Positions 9,108-17,795 of a stretch of DNA of 64,000 bases are shown here, in pieces. A program made the translations under genes and the position numbers. Numbering within the stretch: position 1 is the stretch's first letter; the number at the start of each line of letters is the position of its first letter. Source of the stretch: Calothrix parasitica NIES-267 (GTDB lineage: Bacteria; Cyanobacteriota; Cyanobacteriia; Cyanobacteriales; Nostocaceae); assembly GCF_002368095.1 (NCBI RefSeq), contig NZ_AP018227.1:417634-481633 (forward strand), written 5' to 3'. The notes beneath the pieces were generated by a model. It was not told the DNA's origin and made no database searches. It saw nothing but the letters and a program-made list of their open reading frames with translations.

Positions 9108-9797
9108 TTAAATGTACTCCGAAATATCCTCTTTACAATCATCGGCTAAATAGGACAGAGCGCGGAAACGCAAACCTACTAACTGTTCGTAAAGCGGATT
9201 TATTTTACATAGAGGAGGAATATGTACAATTTTGCGTCCGAATAATTTAACATCCCGTTCAAAAGGACATTGACTCGGAATCATTTTGCACAAGAATCGG
9301 GCCACTTTAGGGTCTTCGACATCCAAACCGTCCAGCCAATCTCGCAGAGGATTCAAGGCTTCAATAGGCGGTTTTCCTGGAGGTGTAAGAGGTGATGCAA
9401 CACCAGTCGAGGCTCCTGCTGGTTCGGGATTTTCTAAAGTGTGTCGCAGAGATTCCAGCAGGTTTTCTGGTTCTCCCAGAGCTTCACAGAGCTTGTGCAA
9501 TAGCTCGTCTTCGCTGGGAGAATAGATTCCATCAGCGATAGCTACCATTACCGCTGTTCGTAAAAAGTTTTCTGCTATCGGTGTACCTTTACCAAAAACA
9601 GCGGCTAATTCTTCTGGTGTGATGGCTTCAAATGATTCTACATTCATCCCAGGACTTAGTTCGTCATGGGTGATTGAAGTTATCAATTGTTTTTCTTGCT
9701 CGTCAAAATTTCCATCAGCCCAAGCAATAGTTAGCAGTCCTCGCAGCCAAGCGGATATTTGTTCGCTGCTGTAAGGAGATTGAACAGCACTTGTCAT
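9108..9797 (-). CDS. TerB-like plus Mo-nitro_C domain protein
   Basis: A 229-residue protein often annotated as Mo-dependent nitrogenase family, although it is not a nitrogenase. Residues about 10-120 form a TerB-like helical domain with paired acidic motifs (WADGNFDEQEK and IADGIYSPSEDE). Residues about 145-229 match the Mo-nitro_C domain (NPLRDWLDGLDVEDPKVARFLCKMIPSQCPFERDV...). A Pro/Ala/Thr linker joins them. TerB modules are associated with metal or stress responses; the role is unknown. A plausible ATG lies at the start of the domain. Confidence 0.82.
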   Translation of the reverse strand: MTSAVQSPYSSEQISAWLRGLLTIAWADGNFDEQEKQLITSITHDELSPGMNVESFEAITPEELAAVFGKGTPIAENFLRTAVMVAIADGIYSPSEDELLHKLCEALGEPENLLESLRHTLENPEPAGASTGVASPLTPPGKPPIEALNPLRDWLDGLDVEDPKVARFLCKMIPSQCPFERDVKLFGRKIVHIPPLCKINPLYEQLVGLRFRALSYLADDCKEDISEYI

Positions 9798-10057
9798 AAC
9801 TCACGTCTCTAACTTTCCTGCTTTACATAGTAGCTTGCTATCTTAATTCTGTTTTTCTAAACTTATTGCTAATTGATATTAAAAAAAATTCTGCTTGATA
9901 TATACATAATTGCAATAATAGTTGAAAATAATTATTAGCAATTGGCTCGATGATTTATTTTATAAATATCTTAGAGATACAGTTGTAAAAATTGGTATTG
10001 TATTGTGTCCGCTTGACTTCAGTTTACTTAAGCTAATTCAATTAATAGGAAAGCTTT

Positions 10058-10450
10058 TTGCTAAAAACAAACTGCTGCGAGTTTATTAATGCTTCTGTGC
10101 TAGGTAATCATTGGATTCGAGCAGGAAAACAAAGAATTACCCCGCTTTATCTCTCTTTCTCCGAAGAGGTCGCGATGTATCTAAGGAGACAGCAAGTTAC
10201 ACAACTCTTTGATAAGCTTGTTGAGAATTTTTCTGATTCACTATTTACGTTTGATTCTGTATCCTAGTTGATAGTGAAAAATCAACAGTGTGATGATTCA
10301 ATCAAACATATGTCAGTAAATTTTGACTGGAGGATTTTGGATATTCAGGAGATTCAAAACTGGAACTCTGGTTATCGGGTAATAGAAATTATTACTTTTG
10401 CAGACCTTGAAGTTAGCTTGAAGCTAAGTCTATGCAACGCTTTTTTCTGA
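10058..10450 (+). pseudogene. remnant of a PPM1/TcmP-type SAM methyltransferase
   Basis: Two in-frame segments separated only by a TAG at 10265-10267 together resemble the C-terminal half of the leucine carboxyl methyltransferase-like (LCM) family. ASVLGNHWI, EEVAMYLRRQQVTQLFDKL, FTFDSVS (stop) IVKNQQ, KHMSVNFDW and IQNWNSGYRVIEI fall in the expected order. The SAM-binding N-terminal part is absent. The LCM assignment is from memory of family patterns. Confidence 0.55.
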
Positions 10451-10556
10451 CAAATCGTTTGCTCTTCAAGTATATTCCGCTCTTCAGAAATGCCCATATG
10501 GCATGATATCAAATCGCTTGCACCACAACAATTAACTGCTCGTAAAGGAATAAATA

Positions 10557-11657
10557 ATGTTTCATTTTGGCATCGAACATGAGGTTGCTTTCATTGATAG
10601 TGCTGGAAATTTTGCTGATTTTTCTAGGACAAATTTCGCTGATTTCAATCAAATAGTCGAAAAATTGCCTATGTACAAGGATGATTATCCTCAATTACGA
10701 ATAGGAGACGCTGGAATTAAAGAGAAGCGTTGGTATATTGAAGGTTTTGAACGCTTTGCTGATTCTGAGAAAGTTCTTGACTGCGTACCTAAAGGAATCG
10801 AAATTAGAACAAGTATAAATCCCGATATTCATAGCGCTATTGCTGAATTGTCTGAAAGCTTTAATTTGTTAACCAAGACAGCAGCAGAATATGGTTTTTC
10901 ACCAGCATTAATCAGCTTTAATCCTCACTACGATGCGTTTGTACCCAATCCACCTCTAAATGAATATGAGACCAAGCGGAGGAATGCTTCTCCTGAAAAG
11001 CAGACTGCGAATATTCCCATGCTTACCTATGGGCCGGATTTAAATATCTCTATGCTGGGATTGACTACCGAACGTATTATTGATATCGGAAAAAAGCTGA
11101 CTTATTACAGTCCTTATATTATTCCTTTTAGTTACAGTTCTCCCTTCTATCAAGGTCGTCTATGGGAAGGTTTTTCTGTAAGAACTTTTATCAGAACCGG
11201 AAAAAGACCTGCTGCTATGGTGTTTTTAGAAAAACCAGAAGAACTAATTAAAAGTGTTCCGTCACTGACAAAAATTGCTCGTATTCCCGCAGAAGTTGGT
11301 CGAATTGAATTTAAAGCTTTTGATAGCTGTAGTGATTTTTCTATCTATTCTGGATTATTGGCTTTATTAAAAGGTTTGGTTTTAGATGAATCTTTACCTG
11401 AAAGAGCAATCGTACCCGATGCAGAAAAACACCAAATATCTGCAAAAGAAGGGTTTGATAACGAAGAAATTTTTACACAAGCCAAGCAGATTATACAGCT
11501 AGCAGAAGTTGCGTTAACAAATGACCCTGATGTGGAATTACTCGCACCTTTGAAAACTCTTTTAGACAAGAGAGAAACACCAGCCCATGAAATGATCCGG
11601 ATGTACAAACATAACAACTCTATTGAAGCAACACTAAAACAAACTTACAGTGCTTAG
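10557..11657 (+). CDS. GCS2-type glutamate-cysteine ligase-like protein
   Basis: A 366-residue protein with the GCS2 carboxylate-amine ligase signature at its start (FGIEHEVAFID), a central R-W-Y-I-E-G-F-E-R-F segment, GIEIRTS and a later EVGRIEFKAFDS strand. Members form an amide between a carboxylate (often glutamate) and an amine using ATP. It is not the usual cyanobacterial GshA, so the true substrate may differ from cysteine. An AAAGGA site lies 8 bases before the ATG. It stands alone, downstream of the decayed methyltransferase. Confidence 0.62.
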   Translation: MFHFGIEHEVAFIDSAGNFADFSRTNFADFNQIVEKLPMYKDDYPQLRIGDAGIKEKRWYIEGFERFADSEKVLDCVPKGIEIRTSINPDIHSAIAELSESFNLLTKTAAEYGFSPALISFNPHYDAFVPNPPLNEYETKRRNASPEKQTANIPMLTYGPDLNISMLGLTTERIIDIGKKLTYYSPYIIPFSYSSPFYQGRLWEGFSVRTFIRTGKRPAAMVFLEKPEELIKSVPSLTKIARIPAEVGRIEFKAFDSCSDFSIYSGLLALLKGLVLDESLPERAIVPDAEKHQISAKEGFDNEEIFTQAKQIIQLAEVALTNDPDVELLAPLKTLLDKRETPAHEMIRMYKHNNSIEATLKQTYSA

Positions 11658-11841
11658 AAGTTACAGCTAAATGCTTTTCTCAACATTAAATAATCTACAA
11701 AAATGTAAGGATAAAAGCAGAAAGAGTTGTTTTGTTAATCGCTACTAAATTAAGAACTGGTTAAAGCTTAAAGGATAAGGGTAAGAAGACTTAAATACAA
11801 TTCTTGCCTTTATCCTATAGCCCTTTTTTATTCAAGGAAAG

Positions 11842-12024
11842 CTAATTAAGCTTTATTTCTTCCTGCTTTCTCGCTTGTACTTCCTGCCAAACATCTTCCC
11901 AACGCTCGCTAATTAAATCTTGGAGTTTAGCTAAATACTCCTCAGATTGATAATTCTCTTCTTCGTCTTTCAACTTACTGTCAGTAAGTACTAGGCTAGG
12001 TATAGTGGATGATACTTTAATCAT
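11842..12024 (-). CDS. small hypothetical protein
   Basis: A 60-residue acidic/helical protein that I do not recognise. A disordered N-terminus is followed by a predicted amphipathic helix (SEEYLAKLQDLISERWEDVWQEVQARKQEE). It has a clean ATG and natural-looking composition but no supporting context. It could be spurious. Confidence 0.4.
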   Translation of the reverse strand: MIKVSSTIPSLVLTDSKLKDEEENYQSEEYLAKLQDLISERWEDVWQEVQARKQEEIKLN

Positions 12025-12494
12025 GATAAATTTGACGACTTCAAGGACTATTGCAATCTTATAGCAATAACAATGATATGTTGTATGCTGCTTTACAAAA
12101 TATGATAGTAAACTATATTTAGATATACATCAGTTCTCGGGGTTTGTAAGTACTTCCAAAACAATTTTTAAAAAGAAAATGGTATTTTTTGTATTAAAAG
12201 TCAAGGATTGTAAATATATTTACGCGGAGAAATTTAGCAATTAGTAGCTGATGATACAAAAATGAATAGTTTAAGCTTGTTTTCTTAAAAAAAATACAGT
12301 ATTTAAGTAAAAACATTTAGGCAAATTAAATTTTACCTCAATAGATAGTAATTGGGTAACATTTTATAAATAATATTTTAGAGTTGTATTACTTCCTCCT
12401 AGGTAAAAAATTACTTATTGAAGATTAGAGGGAAGAAGGGAAGAGTAGGTAGAAAAAATAATTTTGATAGATAATTTTATCGCGGACAGAGTAA
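12025..12494. other. AT-rich gap
   Basis: No gene or strong structure. It is very A/T-rich, with a purine-rich stretch (GAGGGAAGAAGGGAAGAG) near 12428-12446. Confidence 0.4.
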
Positions 12495-13292
12495 TTACGC
12501 ATTTAGTAAAAAAGATAAAGGATTGCTCTTATCTTCAGCAAAACCAAGGATACCTTTGTCACGATGTTCGTAGATTAAATTTCCTTGAGAATCAAACAAA
12601 AAAGTTGCTCCTCGTTGAGTTAAATATGATGAGTTGGGAACATAAGTATTCCAATTACTCAAAACTTCGGTCATATTTCGCAAACGTAGGGTAGCTAGTT
12701 CAAAAGGACGCTGAAAACCTTTTCCTCCAGCAGCTTTGAAAAACGAACCTTTGATATTTGGTAGAGGTGTGTCTCGAACGATTTCTTCATCACCAATTAA
12801 CTGTGGTGCTTTTTTATCTCCTTTGTAACCCCTAAAAACTTCTGCTAAAGTTCCTGGGCTAGCAATTCCAGCACACATTAACATTAGATTCAGCCAAGCT
12901 TTTTGTGAGGTTGATAGTAAAGGGAAGTTGATATTCAAACCTTGATAAAGTTGTAAATCCTTGTGGATTTGAGCTTCCGGGTCTACAAATAGCCATTCTG
13001 GGGGGAATCCAGTATAGTCACAAAACTTGATTCCAGAATTGCGATCGCCGATTCCAACAGCGCGAATAGTGACTTGTTTAGCTTCGAGTTTTGCTCTTTC
13101 TCGGTTCAGCCACCAAGCGTATTCTAAATTATCAAAGTCCCCTAATTGCGACCAAATCAGCACCAGTAGCTGCGAACTATTTGAGCAACCATCTAAAACT
13201 GGTTTGATTGAACCGTCGCTGACTCGTAAACGGTTAGCTGTAGAAAGAGTCGAGTAAACATTTTGGGAATTGGAGGAGGTTTGGGTATTCAT
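12495..13292 (-). CDS. AhpC/TSA-like thioredoxin-fold protein lacking the CxxC
   Basis: A 265-residue protein resembling the AhpC-TSA_2/PRXL2-like family. It has the strand-helix segment LLVLIWSQLGDFDNLEYAWWLNRER, then VTIRAVGIGDRNSGIKFCDYTGFPPEWLFVDPEAQ, and a C-terminal GATFLFDSQGNLIYEHRDKGILG strand pair. Where active peroxiredoxins carry a catalytic Cys (T/CxxC), this protein has S-Q-L-G. Three other Cys residues are scattered, so it is probably a non-canonical or non-catalytic member. Function unknown. Confidence 0.68.
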   Translation of the reverse strand: MNTQTSSNSQNVYSTLSTANRLRVSDGSIKPVLDGCSNSSQLLVLIWSQLGDFDNLEYAWWLNRERAKLEAKQVTIRAVGIGDRNSGIKFCDYTGFPPEWLFVDPEAQIHKDLQLYQGLNINFPLLSTSQKAWLNLMLMCAGIASPGTLAEVFRGYKGDKKAPQLIGDEEIVRDTPLPNIKGSFFKAAGGKGFQRPFELATLRLRNMTEVLSNWNTYVPNSSYLTQRGATFLFDSQGNLIYEHRDKGILGFAEDKSNPLSFLLNA

Positions 13293-13425
13293 GGAGCGTG
13301 AGGGAGAATCTTCAGATATTATTTTAGGACTACAATTAGCCTAATAATTATTTAGTTAACACTTTCACTATTGATAAATAAATAATTTGCACAAAAGTTT
13401 CAAAATAATATAGCGAAAATACTGT

Positions 13426-13785
13426 TTAGCTAGCTTTTAATCTTTCATCATGTCGAATAGATTGAGAAATAGCTTCAACTAATAATAAGCGCTCGCTAAT
13501 AGACAATTGAATAACAGAATTTAATAAGCCATCTACAGTTTTTGCTTCATTTTCCTGATGATAGGTATCAGATAATTTTAAACATGAATAAGTTTGATTA
13601 TTTTTTAATTGAGTTTCTAATGCTGTACATAAAGATTCTAGAAATAAAGTATCGTTACCTAATTCAGAAGCTTCATCATCATATTCATCATTATCTTCAA
13701 TCTCTTCTAACCTTTGGTTATATGTATTGATTAAATGATTTAAGGCTTCTATTATAAATTTCGTATCTTTAAATGATAAATTCAT
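13426..13785 (-). CDS. candidate antitoxin with C-terminal addiction-module-like helix
   Basis: A 119-residue acidic protein. Residues 1-65 are two charged helices (FIIEALNHLINTYNQRLEEIEDNDEYDDEASELGNDTLFLESLCTALETQL). Residues about 85-112 (LLNSVIQLSISERLLLVEAISQSI) match the pattern of short antitoxins of the putative addiction module component type. It begins 5 bases after the stop of the Tse2-like gene on the same strand, so the two are almost certainly co-transcribed. The antitoxin role is inferred from this arrangement and from its acidity against a basic partner. Confidence 0.55.
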   Translation of the reverse strand: MNLSFKDTKFIIEALNHLINTYNQRLEEIEDNDEYDDEASELGNDTLFLESLCTALETQLKNNQTYSCLKLSDTYHQENEAKTVDGLLNSVIQLSISERLLLVEAISQSIRHDERLKAS

Positions 13786-13790
13786 AAAAA

Positions 13791-14135
13791 TTAGCTTACC
13801 TTTTTAAAAGAATTAGCAATAGATGTCAATGCCGCTTTATATTTGCTTAATGGCATATTATGACGTGGTTTCCATAACCAATGATAACTGTGGTCGTTTA
13901 TTAATTCTACCTCTACAGGAATTTCTGTATTAGCATCTAACTTCCACCAATTTTTTCCTTTTCCCAATTTGCTAAAAGTAGAAATTCCACCTGGTGATTC
14001 TCCTCCAACAGTTTCCATTACCCAGAGTTCATCATTATTCTCATATACAGCCACATCTTTATTCGGTCGTACATTATCCATTTTAGGAGAATTTGCACTA
14101 CCCCTACGATATAAATCAACAGGTGTCTTTTTCAT
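13791..14135 (-). CDS. Tse2-like putative ADP-ribosyltransferase toxin
   Basis: A 114-residue basic protein. Its order of motifs follows the Tse2 toxin family: DLYRRG at the N-terminus, an R-P-N-K-D-V strand, GGISTFS (residues about 49-55), KNWWKLDANTEIP, a polar-aromatic HSYHWLWKP and M-P-L-S-K-Y-K-A-A-L at the C-terminus. Pseudomonas Tse2 is a type VI effector of ADP-ribosyltransferase-like fold; small stand-alone relatives occur in other bacteria. It has no secretion signal or VgrG/PAAR context, so it fits a toxin-antitoxin role better than an effector. The homology is recalled, not computed. Confidence 0.58.
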   Translation of the reverse strand: MKKTPVDLYRRGSANSPKMDNVRPNKDVAVYENNDELWVMETVGGESPGGISTFSKLGKGKNWWKLDANTEIPVEVELINDHSYHWLWKPRHNMPLSKYKAALTSIANSFKKVS

Positions 14136-14242
14136 TTACTTGATAAATATCTACATACAAAGCTAACCTGATTTTACGGTAAAATTTGGCAAAACTCTTA
14201 TTATTCATTTTTTGAAAAAATCTTTATGTATAAAGATTCTAA

Positions 14243-15172
14243 TTAATTACGTTCAATTTTCTGTTTTCTACCAATCGCAACAGAAATAACAACAACTATC
14301 GCAGTAAAAATCATTAATAAAGTTATTTTTTCCTTTAAAAAGACAGCAGAAAAGAAAATACTTAAAAACGGCTGCAATAACTGCACTTGACTAACCCTTG
14401 CAATTCCTCCAATCGCTAATCCTTTATACCAAGCAAAGAAAGCCAGAAACATGCTAATAATGCTCACATAGCCAAAACCAAACCATGCAGAAGCAGAAGC
14501 ACTAATACCGTTTTGTAAAATTACTAAAGCAACAGGAATAATTAATATTGGAATAGACAATACTAAGGCCCAACAAATAACCTGCCATCCACCTAAAATT
14601 TTAGATAATTGTCCTCCCTCAGCGTAACCAAAAGCAGCTGCAATCACGGCAATAATTAAAACAATATCGGCGAATTTAATACTTCCGTTACCTTCAATCA
14701 AAGCAAAGCTAACAATCGTTAAACTTCCGCAAAAACTTGCAATCCAAAAGCCTACAGATGGTCTTTCACCCATTCGTAATGCTGCTACAATTGCAGTTGC
14801 TAAAGGCAAAATACCCGTAACAATTGCTCCGTGGGAAGCCGGTAATTGCTGCATAGCCCATGCTGATAATAAAGGAAATCCAATAATTACCCCTCCGACA
14901 ATAATTGCTAAACTTCCCCAGTATTGACGATGTGGTATTGGCTGCCGAGTTAACCGTAAAAGCACCATAGCAAAAGTCCCAGCTACAATAGCTCGACCTA
15001 AACCTACCACGGTGGGGTCTAAATTTGTTACAGCCATTCTCGTTGCTGGAAGCGTTCCACTAAATCCAAGTACACCAAGAAAACCATATATTAATCCAAT
15101 AGTTTCATTATTTATTTGATTGTTGGTTTTATTTTCTGACTTATTATTGATTTCATCGATGCTTTTACTCAT
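14243..15172 (-). CDS. EamA/DMT family transporter
   Basis: A 309-residue drug/metabolite transporter with about ten hydrophobic helices arranged as two EamA repeats (about 25-160 and 170-300). A polar, Asn-rich N-terminus precedes helix 1. EamA proteins export or import small metabolites. It is divergent from the MocR regulator, with operator-like motifs in the shared gap, so its cargo may relate to vitamin B6 or an amino compound; that is inference. ATG is the first codon of the conserved frame. Confidence 0.85.
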   Translation of the reverse strand: MSKSIDEINNKSENKTNNQINNETIGLIYGFLGVLGFSGTLPATRMAVTNLDPTVVGLGRAIVAGTFAMVLLRLTRQPIPHRQYWGSLAIIVGGVIIGFPLLSAWAMQQLPASHGAIVTGILPLATAIVAALRMGERPSVGFWIASFCGSLTIVSFALIEGNGSIKFADIVLIIAVIAAAFGYAEGGQLSKILGGWQVICWALVLSIPILIIPVALVILQNGISASASAWFGFGYVSIISMFLAFFAWYKGLAIGGIARVSQVQLLQPFLSIFFSAVFLKEKITLLMIFTAIVVVISVAIGRKQKIERN

Positions 15173-15267
15173 TGTCCTGTTAATAGATAAATTGGAAGTT
15201 TATAAGAAATTCATTTCACAATCTTTCAGAATCGATGATTTGAAAAGATACAGATTCACTTAATTTA

Positions 15268-15325
15268 ACTAGTACAGTTTACGAAGAAATGTAACTGTTC
15301 TAGTCAAAAAACTTGTAACTGTACC
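15268..15325. promoter_or_regulatory. three-copy MocR operator candidate
   Basis: The divergent gap holds ACTAGTACAGTTTA (15268-15281) facing its inverted copy TAACTGTTCTAGT (15292-15304), and a third, direct copy GTAACTGTACC (15315-15325). The core is GTAACTGTNC. GabR/PdxR-type regulators are known to bind direct repeats in such gaps. The third copy is 56 bases upstream of the regulator's GTG. Confidence 0.6.
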
Positions 15326-15381
15326 GTGTATAGCGATAAAAAATCGCATATATTTCAAATAGCGATTATCAGTATTTAGCC

Positions 15382-16875
15382 GTGAAAATTCCTTTAGATA
15401 GAAAATCACGCGAACCAATATATTTACAAATTAAAGACAAAATCAGCCGTTTAATCAAATCTGGAGCATTACAACCAGAAGAACGTTTACCTTCAATTCG
15501 TTCTCTAGCACAAATATTACAAGTTAATAAATTAACAATTCTAGAAGCTTATAGCATTTTACAAGCAGATGGAATTATTTTTTCTCGTCAGGGTTCGGGT
15601 TACTTTGTTAATAAATCAAATATGAATTTAACTACTTCTACTAATATGAAATCCACATTTGCACCAGCACAAAACGTGATTATTTCAGAAAGTGCGGGGA
15701 ATTCTTTTTTTGATATTCATATGAGTGCTGTACAAGCACAAATTAACGAAAGAATAATCAATTTTAGCTATGGTTTACCGCGTCCTCCTCAAGATATGGC
15801 TTTAATCGGTAGAAGGACAATTACTAATTCTATTGATAGTTTATTCGCTTACGATATTCCTCACGGACAAGCAAGTTTAAGAAGACAAGTTGCTCAATTA
15901 TTAGTACAGCAGGGTTTAGAAATTACTGCGGATAACTTGATTATTACTAGCGGTTGTCAGCAAGCAATATCATTGACAATGCAATATTTTTTGCAAAAAG
16001 ATGATTGGGTAATTGTCGAAAGTCCGACCTATCACGGAGCGATATCAATTTTAGAAAATATTGGAGCCAGAATCATTGGTATTCCCATGAATGCTGAAGG
16101 AATGAATTTAGAATTATTAGAAAAATACTTGAAAAGTCATCGACCAAAATTAATTTACACCATCAGTACTCAACATAATCCTACAGGAATAGCGACCTCA
16201 CAAAGCCACCGGAAACAACTTTTAGAATTAGCAGAAAAATATCAATGTCCGATTTTAGAAGATAACGCTTATGAAGGATTAAATTTTGAACCGGTACCAC
16301 CACCAATTAAAGCTTTGGATAAACAAGATTTAGTAACTTACGCTGGTACATTTTCTAAAACCTTGATTCCTGGTTTACGAGTTGGTTATATGGTAGTTAC
16401 GGGAAGACACTATCAACCCTTAGTCGAACGTAAATTAATGGATGACGTTCACACATCTACAATTTCTCAAGCAATAGTCAGCGAATATCTTAGTTCGGGA
16501 CATTATCGTCGTCACCGTAAAAAATTGCAGACAGAAAACCTTTTGTGTAGAAATTTAATGTTACAAGCAATGGAAAAATATTTTCCTCAAGAAGCTAAAT
16601 GGACAGTTCCGAATGGAGGTTTATTTTTGTGGGTACAGTTACCAGATAATATTGATATTTCAGAAATCCGTCAGCAAGCTATTAAAGAAAAAGTTTTATT
16701 TGCTTCCGGTTCGGCATTTTTTCCAGATAAACAAGGTTATCCAGCAATGAGATTGAGTTTTTCTAACACTTCTGAATCGGAAATTGATTTAGGAATATCG
16801 ATTTTGGGTAAGCTTTTGAAAAAATGTATTTACACTGGGTGCGATAATTATTTAAATCAACAGCTACTTATTTAA
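15382..16875 (+). CDS. MocR/PdxR-type GntR-aminotransferase regulator
   Basis: A 497-residue fusion. Residues 1 to about 75 are a GntR winged helix (PIYLQIKDKISRLIKSGAL...LPSIRSLAQILQVNKLTILEAYSILQADG). Residues about 120-490 form a class-I fold-type aminotransferase domain with the PLP-binding Lys at 326 (AGTFSKTLIPGLRVGYM) and LEDNAYEGL. MocR proteins sense PLP or amino-acid adducts and activate B6 or transport genes. It starts with GTG. The gene lies 46 bases upstream of pdxJ and is divergent from an EamA transporter, suggesting it controls both. Confidence 0.88.
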   Translation: MKIPLDRKSREPIYLQIKDKISRLIKSGALQPEERLPSIRSLAQILQVNKLTILEAYSILQADGIIFSRQGSGYFVNKSNMNLTTSTNMKSTFAPAQNVIISESAGNSFFDIHMSAVQAQINERIINFSYGLPRPPQDMALIGRRTITNSIDSLFAYDIPHGQASLRRQVAQLLVQQGLEITADNLIITSGCQQAISLTMQYFLQKDDWVIVESPTYHGAISILENIGARIIGIPMNAEGMNLELLEKYLKSHRPKLIYTISTQHNPTGIATSQSHRKQLLELAEKYQCPILEDNAYEGLNFEPVPPPIKALDKQDLVTYAGTFSKTLIPGLRVGYMVVTGRHYQPLVERKLMDDVHTSTISQAIVSEYLSSGHYRRHRKKLQTENLLCRNLMLQAMEKYFPQEAKWTVPNGGLFLWVQLPDNIDISEIRQQAIKEKVLFASGSAFFPDKQGYPAMRLSFSNTSESEIDLGISILGKLLKKCIYTGCDNYLNQQLLI

Positions 16876-16921
16876 TTCTGTCGAAGTTTTGAACAAAAGA
16901 TTTTGAGCAAAAAATATTATC

Positions 16922-17662
16922 ATGACCAATCTTAGCGTTAATCTCAACAGAGTAGCTTTGCTCAGAAATTCTCGTAATATTGACATACCAAGCGTTACCA
17001 ATGCAGCGAAAATAGCTGTAGAAGCAGGAGTACATGGGATTACAGTTCATCCACGACCGGATGAAAGACATATTAAACCTAGAGATGTATATGAATTAGC
17101 GCAAATGCTTACCGTAGAATTCAACATCGAAGGTAATCCTTTCCACGGGAATTTTATGGATATGGTTTGTGAAATCAAACCAACACAATGTACATTAGTT
17201 CCAGATGCTCCAGATGCTTTTACATCCAATAGTGGTTGGAACTTAGCTGAAAATCGTCATCAACTCGTACCTGTTATTGAAAAATTGAAATCTTTTGATA
17301 TTAGAATTAGTCTTTTTATGGATGCTGATTCAAATCAAATACCTTTAGCAAAAGAAGTAGGTGCTGACAGAATCGAATTATATACCGAACCCTATGCAAC
17401 TGCATTTCGTATGGGTGAAGTAGAAACAGTTTTTCAAAAATATATTCAAGCTGCAAAAATCGCTCAAGATAATGATTTGGGTGTAAACGCTGGACACGAT
17501 TTAAACTTACAAAACTTGGAAAAATTTTGCTCTATTCCCAACATACTTGAAGTATCTATCGGTCATGCATTAATTGCTGAAGCATTGGAAATGGGATTGC
17601 ATAATACAGTCAAAGCTTACTTAAAAATTCTTTCTTCTACCTCAATAAACAAGGTTATCTAA
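16922..17662 (+). CDS. pdxJ: pyridoxine 5'-phosphate synthase PdxJ
   Basis: Condenses 1-deoxyxylulose 5-phosphate with 3-amino-1-hydroxyacetone phosphate, the ring-closing step of DXP-dependent vitamin B6 synthesis. Of 246 residues, diagnostic segments are LSVNLNRVALLRNSR, GITVHPRPDERHI, EFNIEGNP, TLVPDAPDAFTSNSGW and NAGHDLNLQNL, in a TIM barrel of the usual length. It directly follows a MocR/PdxR-type regulator on the same strand, with a 46-base gap. Whether another pdxJ exists in the genome cannot be seen. Confidence 0.93.
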   Translation: MTNLSVNLNRVALLRNSRNIDIPSVTNAAKIAVEAGVHGITVHPRPDERHIKPRDVYELAQMLTVEFNIEGNPFHGNFMDMVCEIKPTQCTLVPDAPDAFTSNSGWNLAENRHQLVPVIEKLKSFDIRISLFMDADSNQIPLAKEVGADRIELYTEPYATAFRMGEVETVFQKYIQAAKIAQDNDLGVNAGHDLNLQNLEKFCSIPNILEVSIGHALIAEALEMGLHNTVKAYLKILSSTSINKVI

Positions 17663-17795
17663 TACTTATTAATCAGAGATTGATTTAGGAATCTCTATTT
17701 TGAGTAAGCTTTTTTTTAATCTATTTATGCTGGATGCGATAATTATTTCAATCTATCGAAATATTGAGCCATGAATATTGAAATTATTTAGATAA

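Noticed and set aside
9108-9797. Nitrogenase gene
   Set aside because: The Mo-nitro_C name is historical; the protein lacks nitrogenase cluster-binding features, and no nif genes are near.
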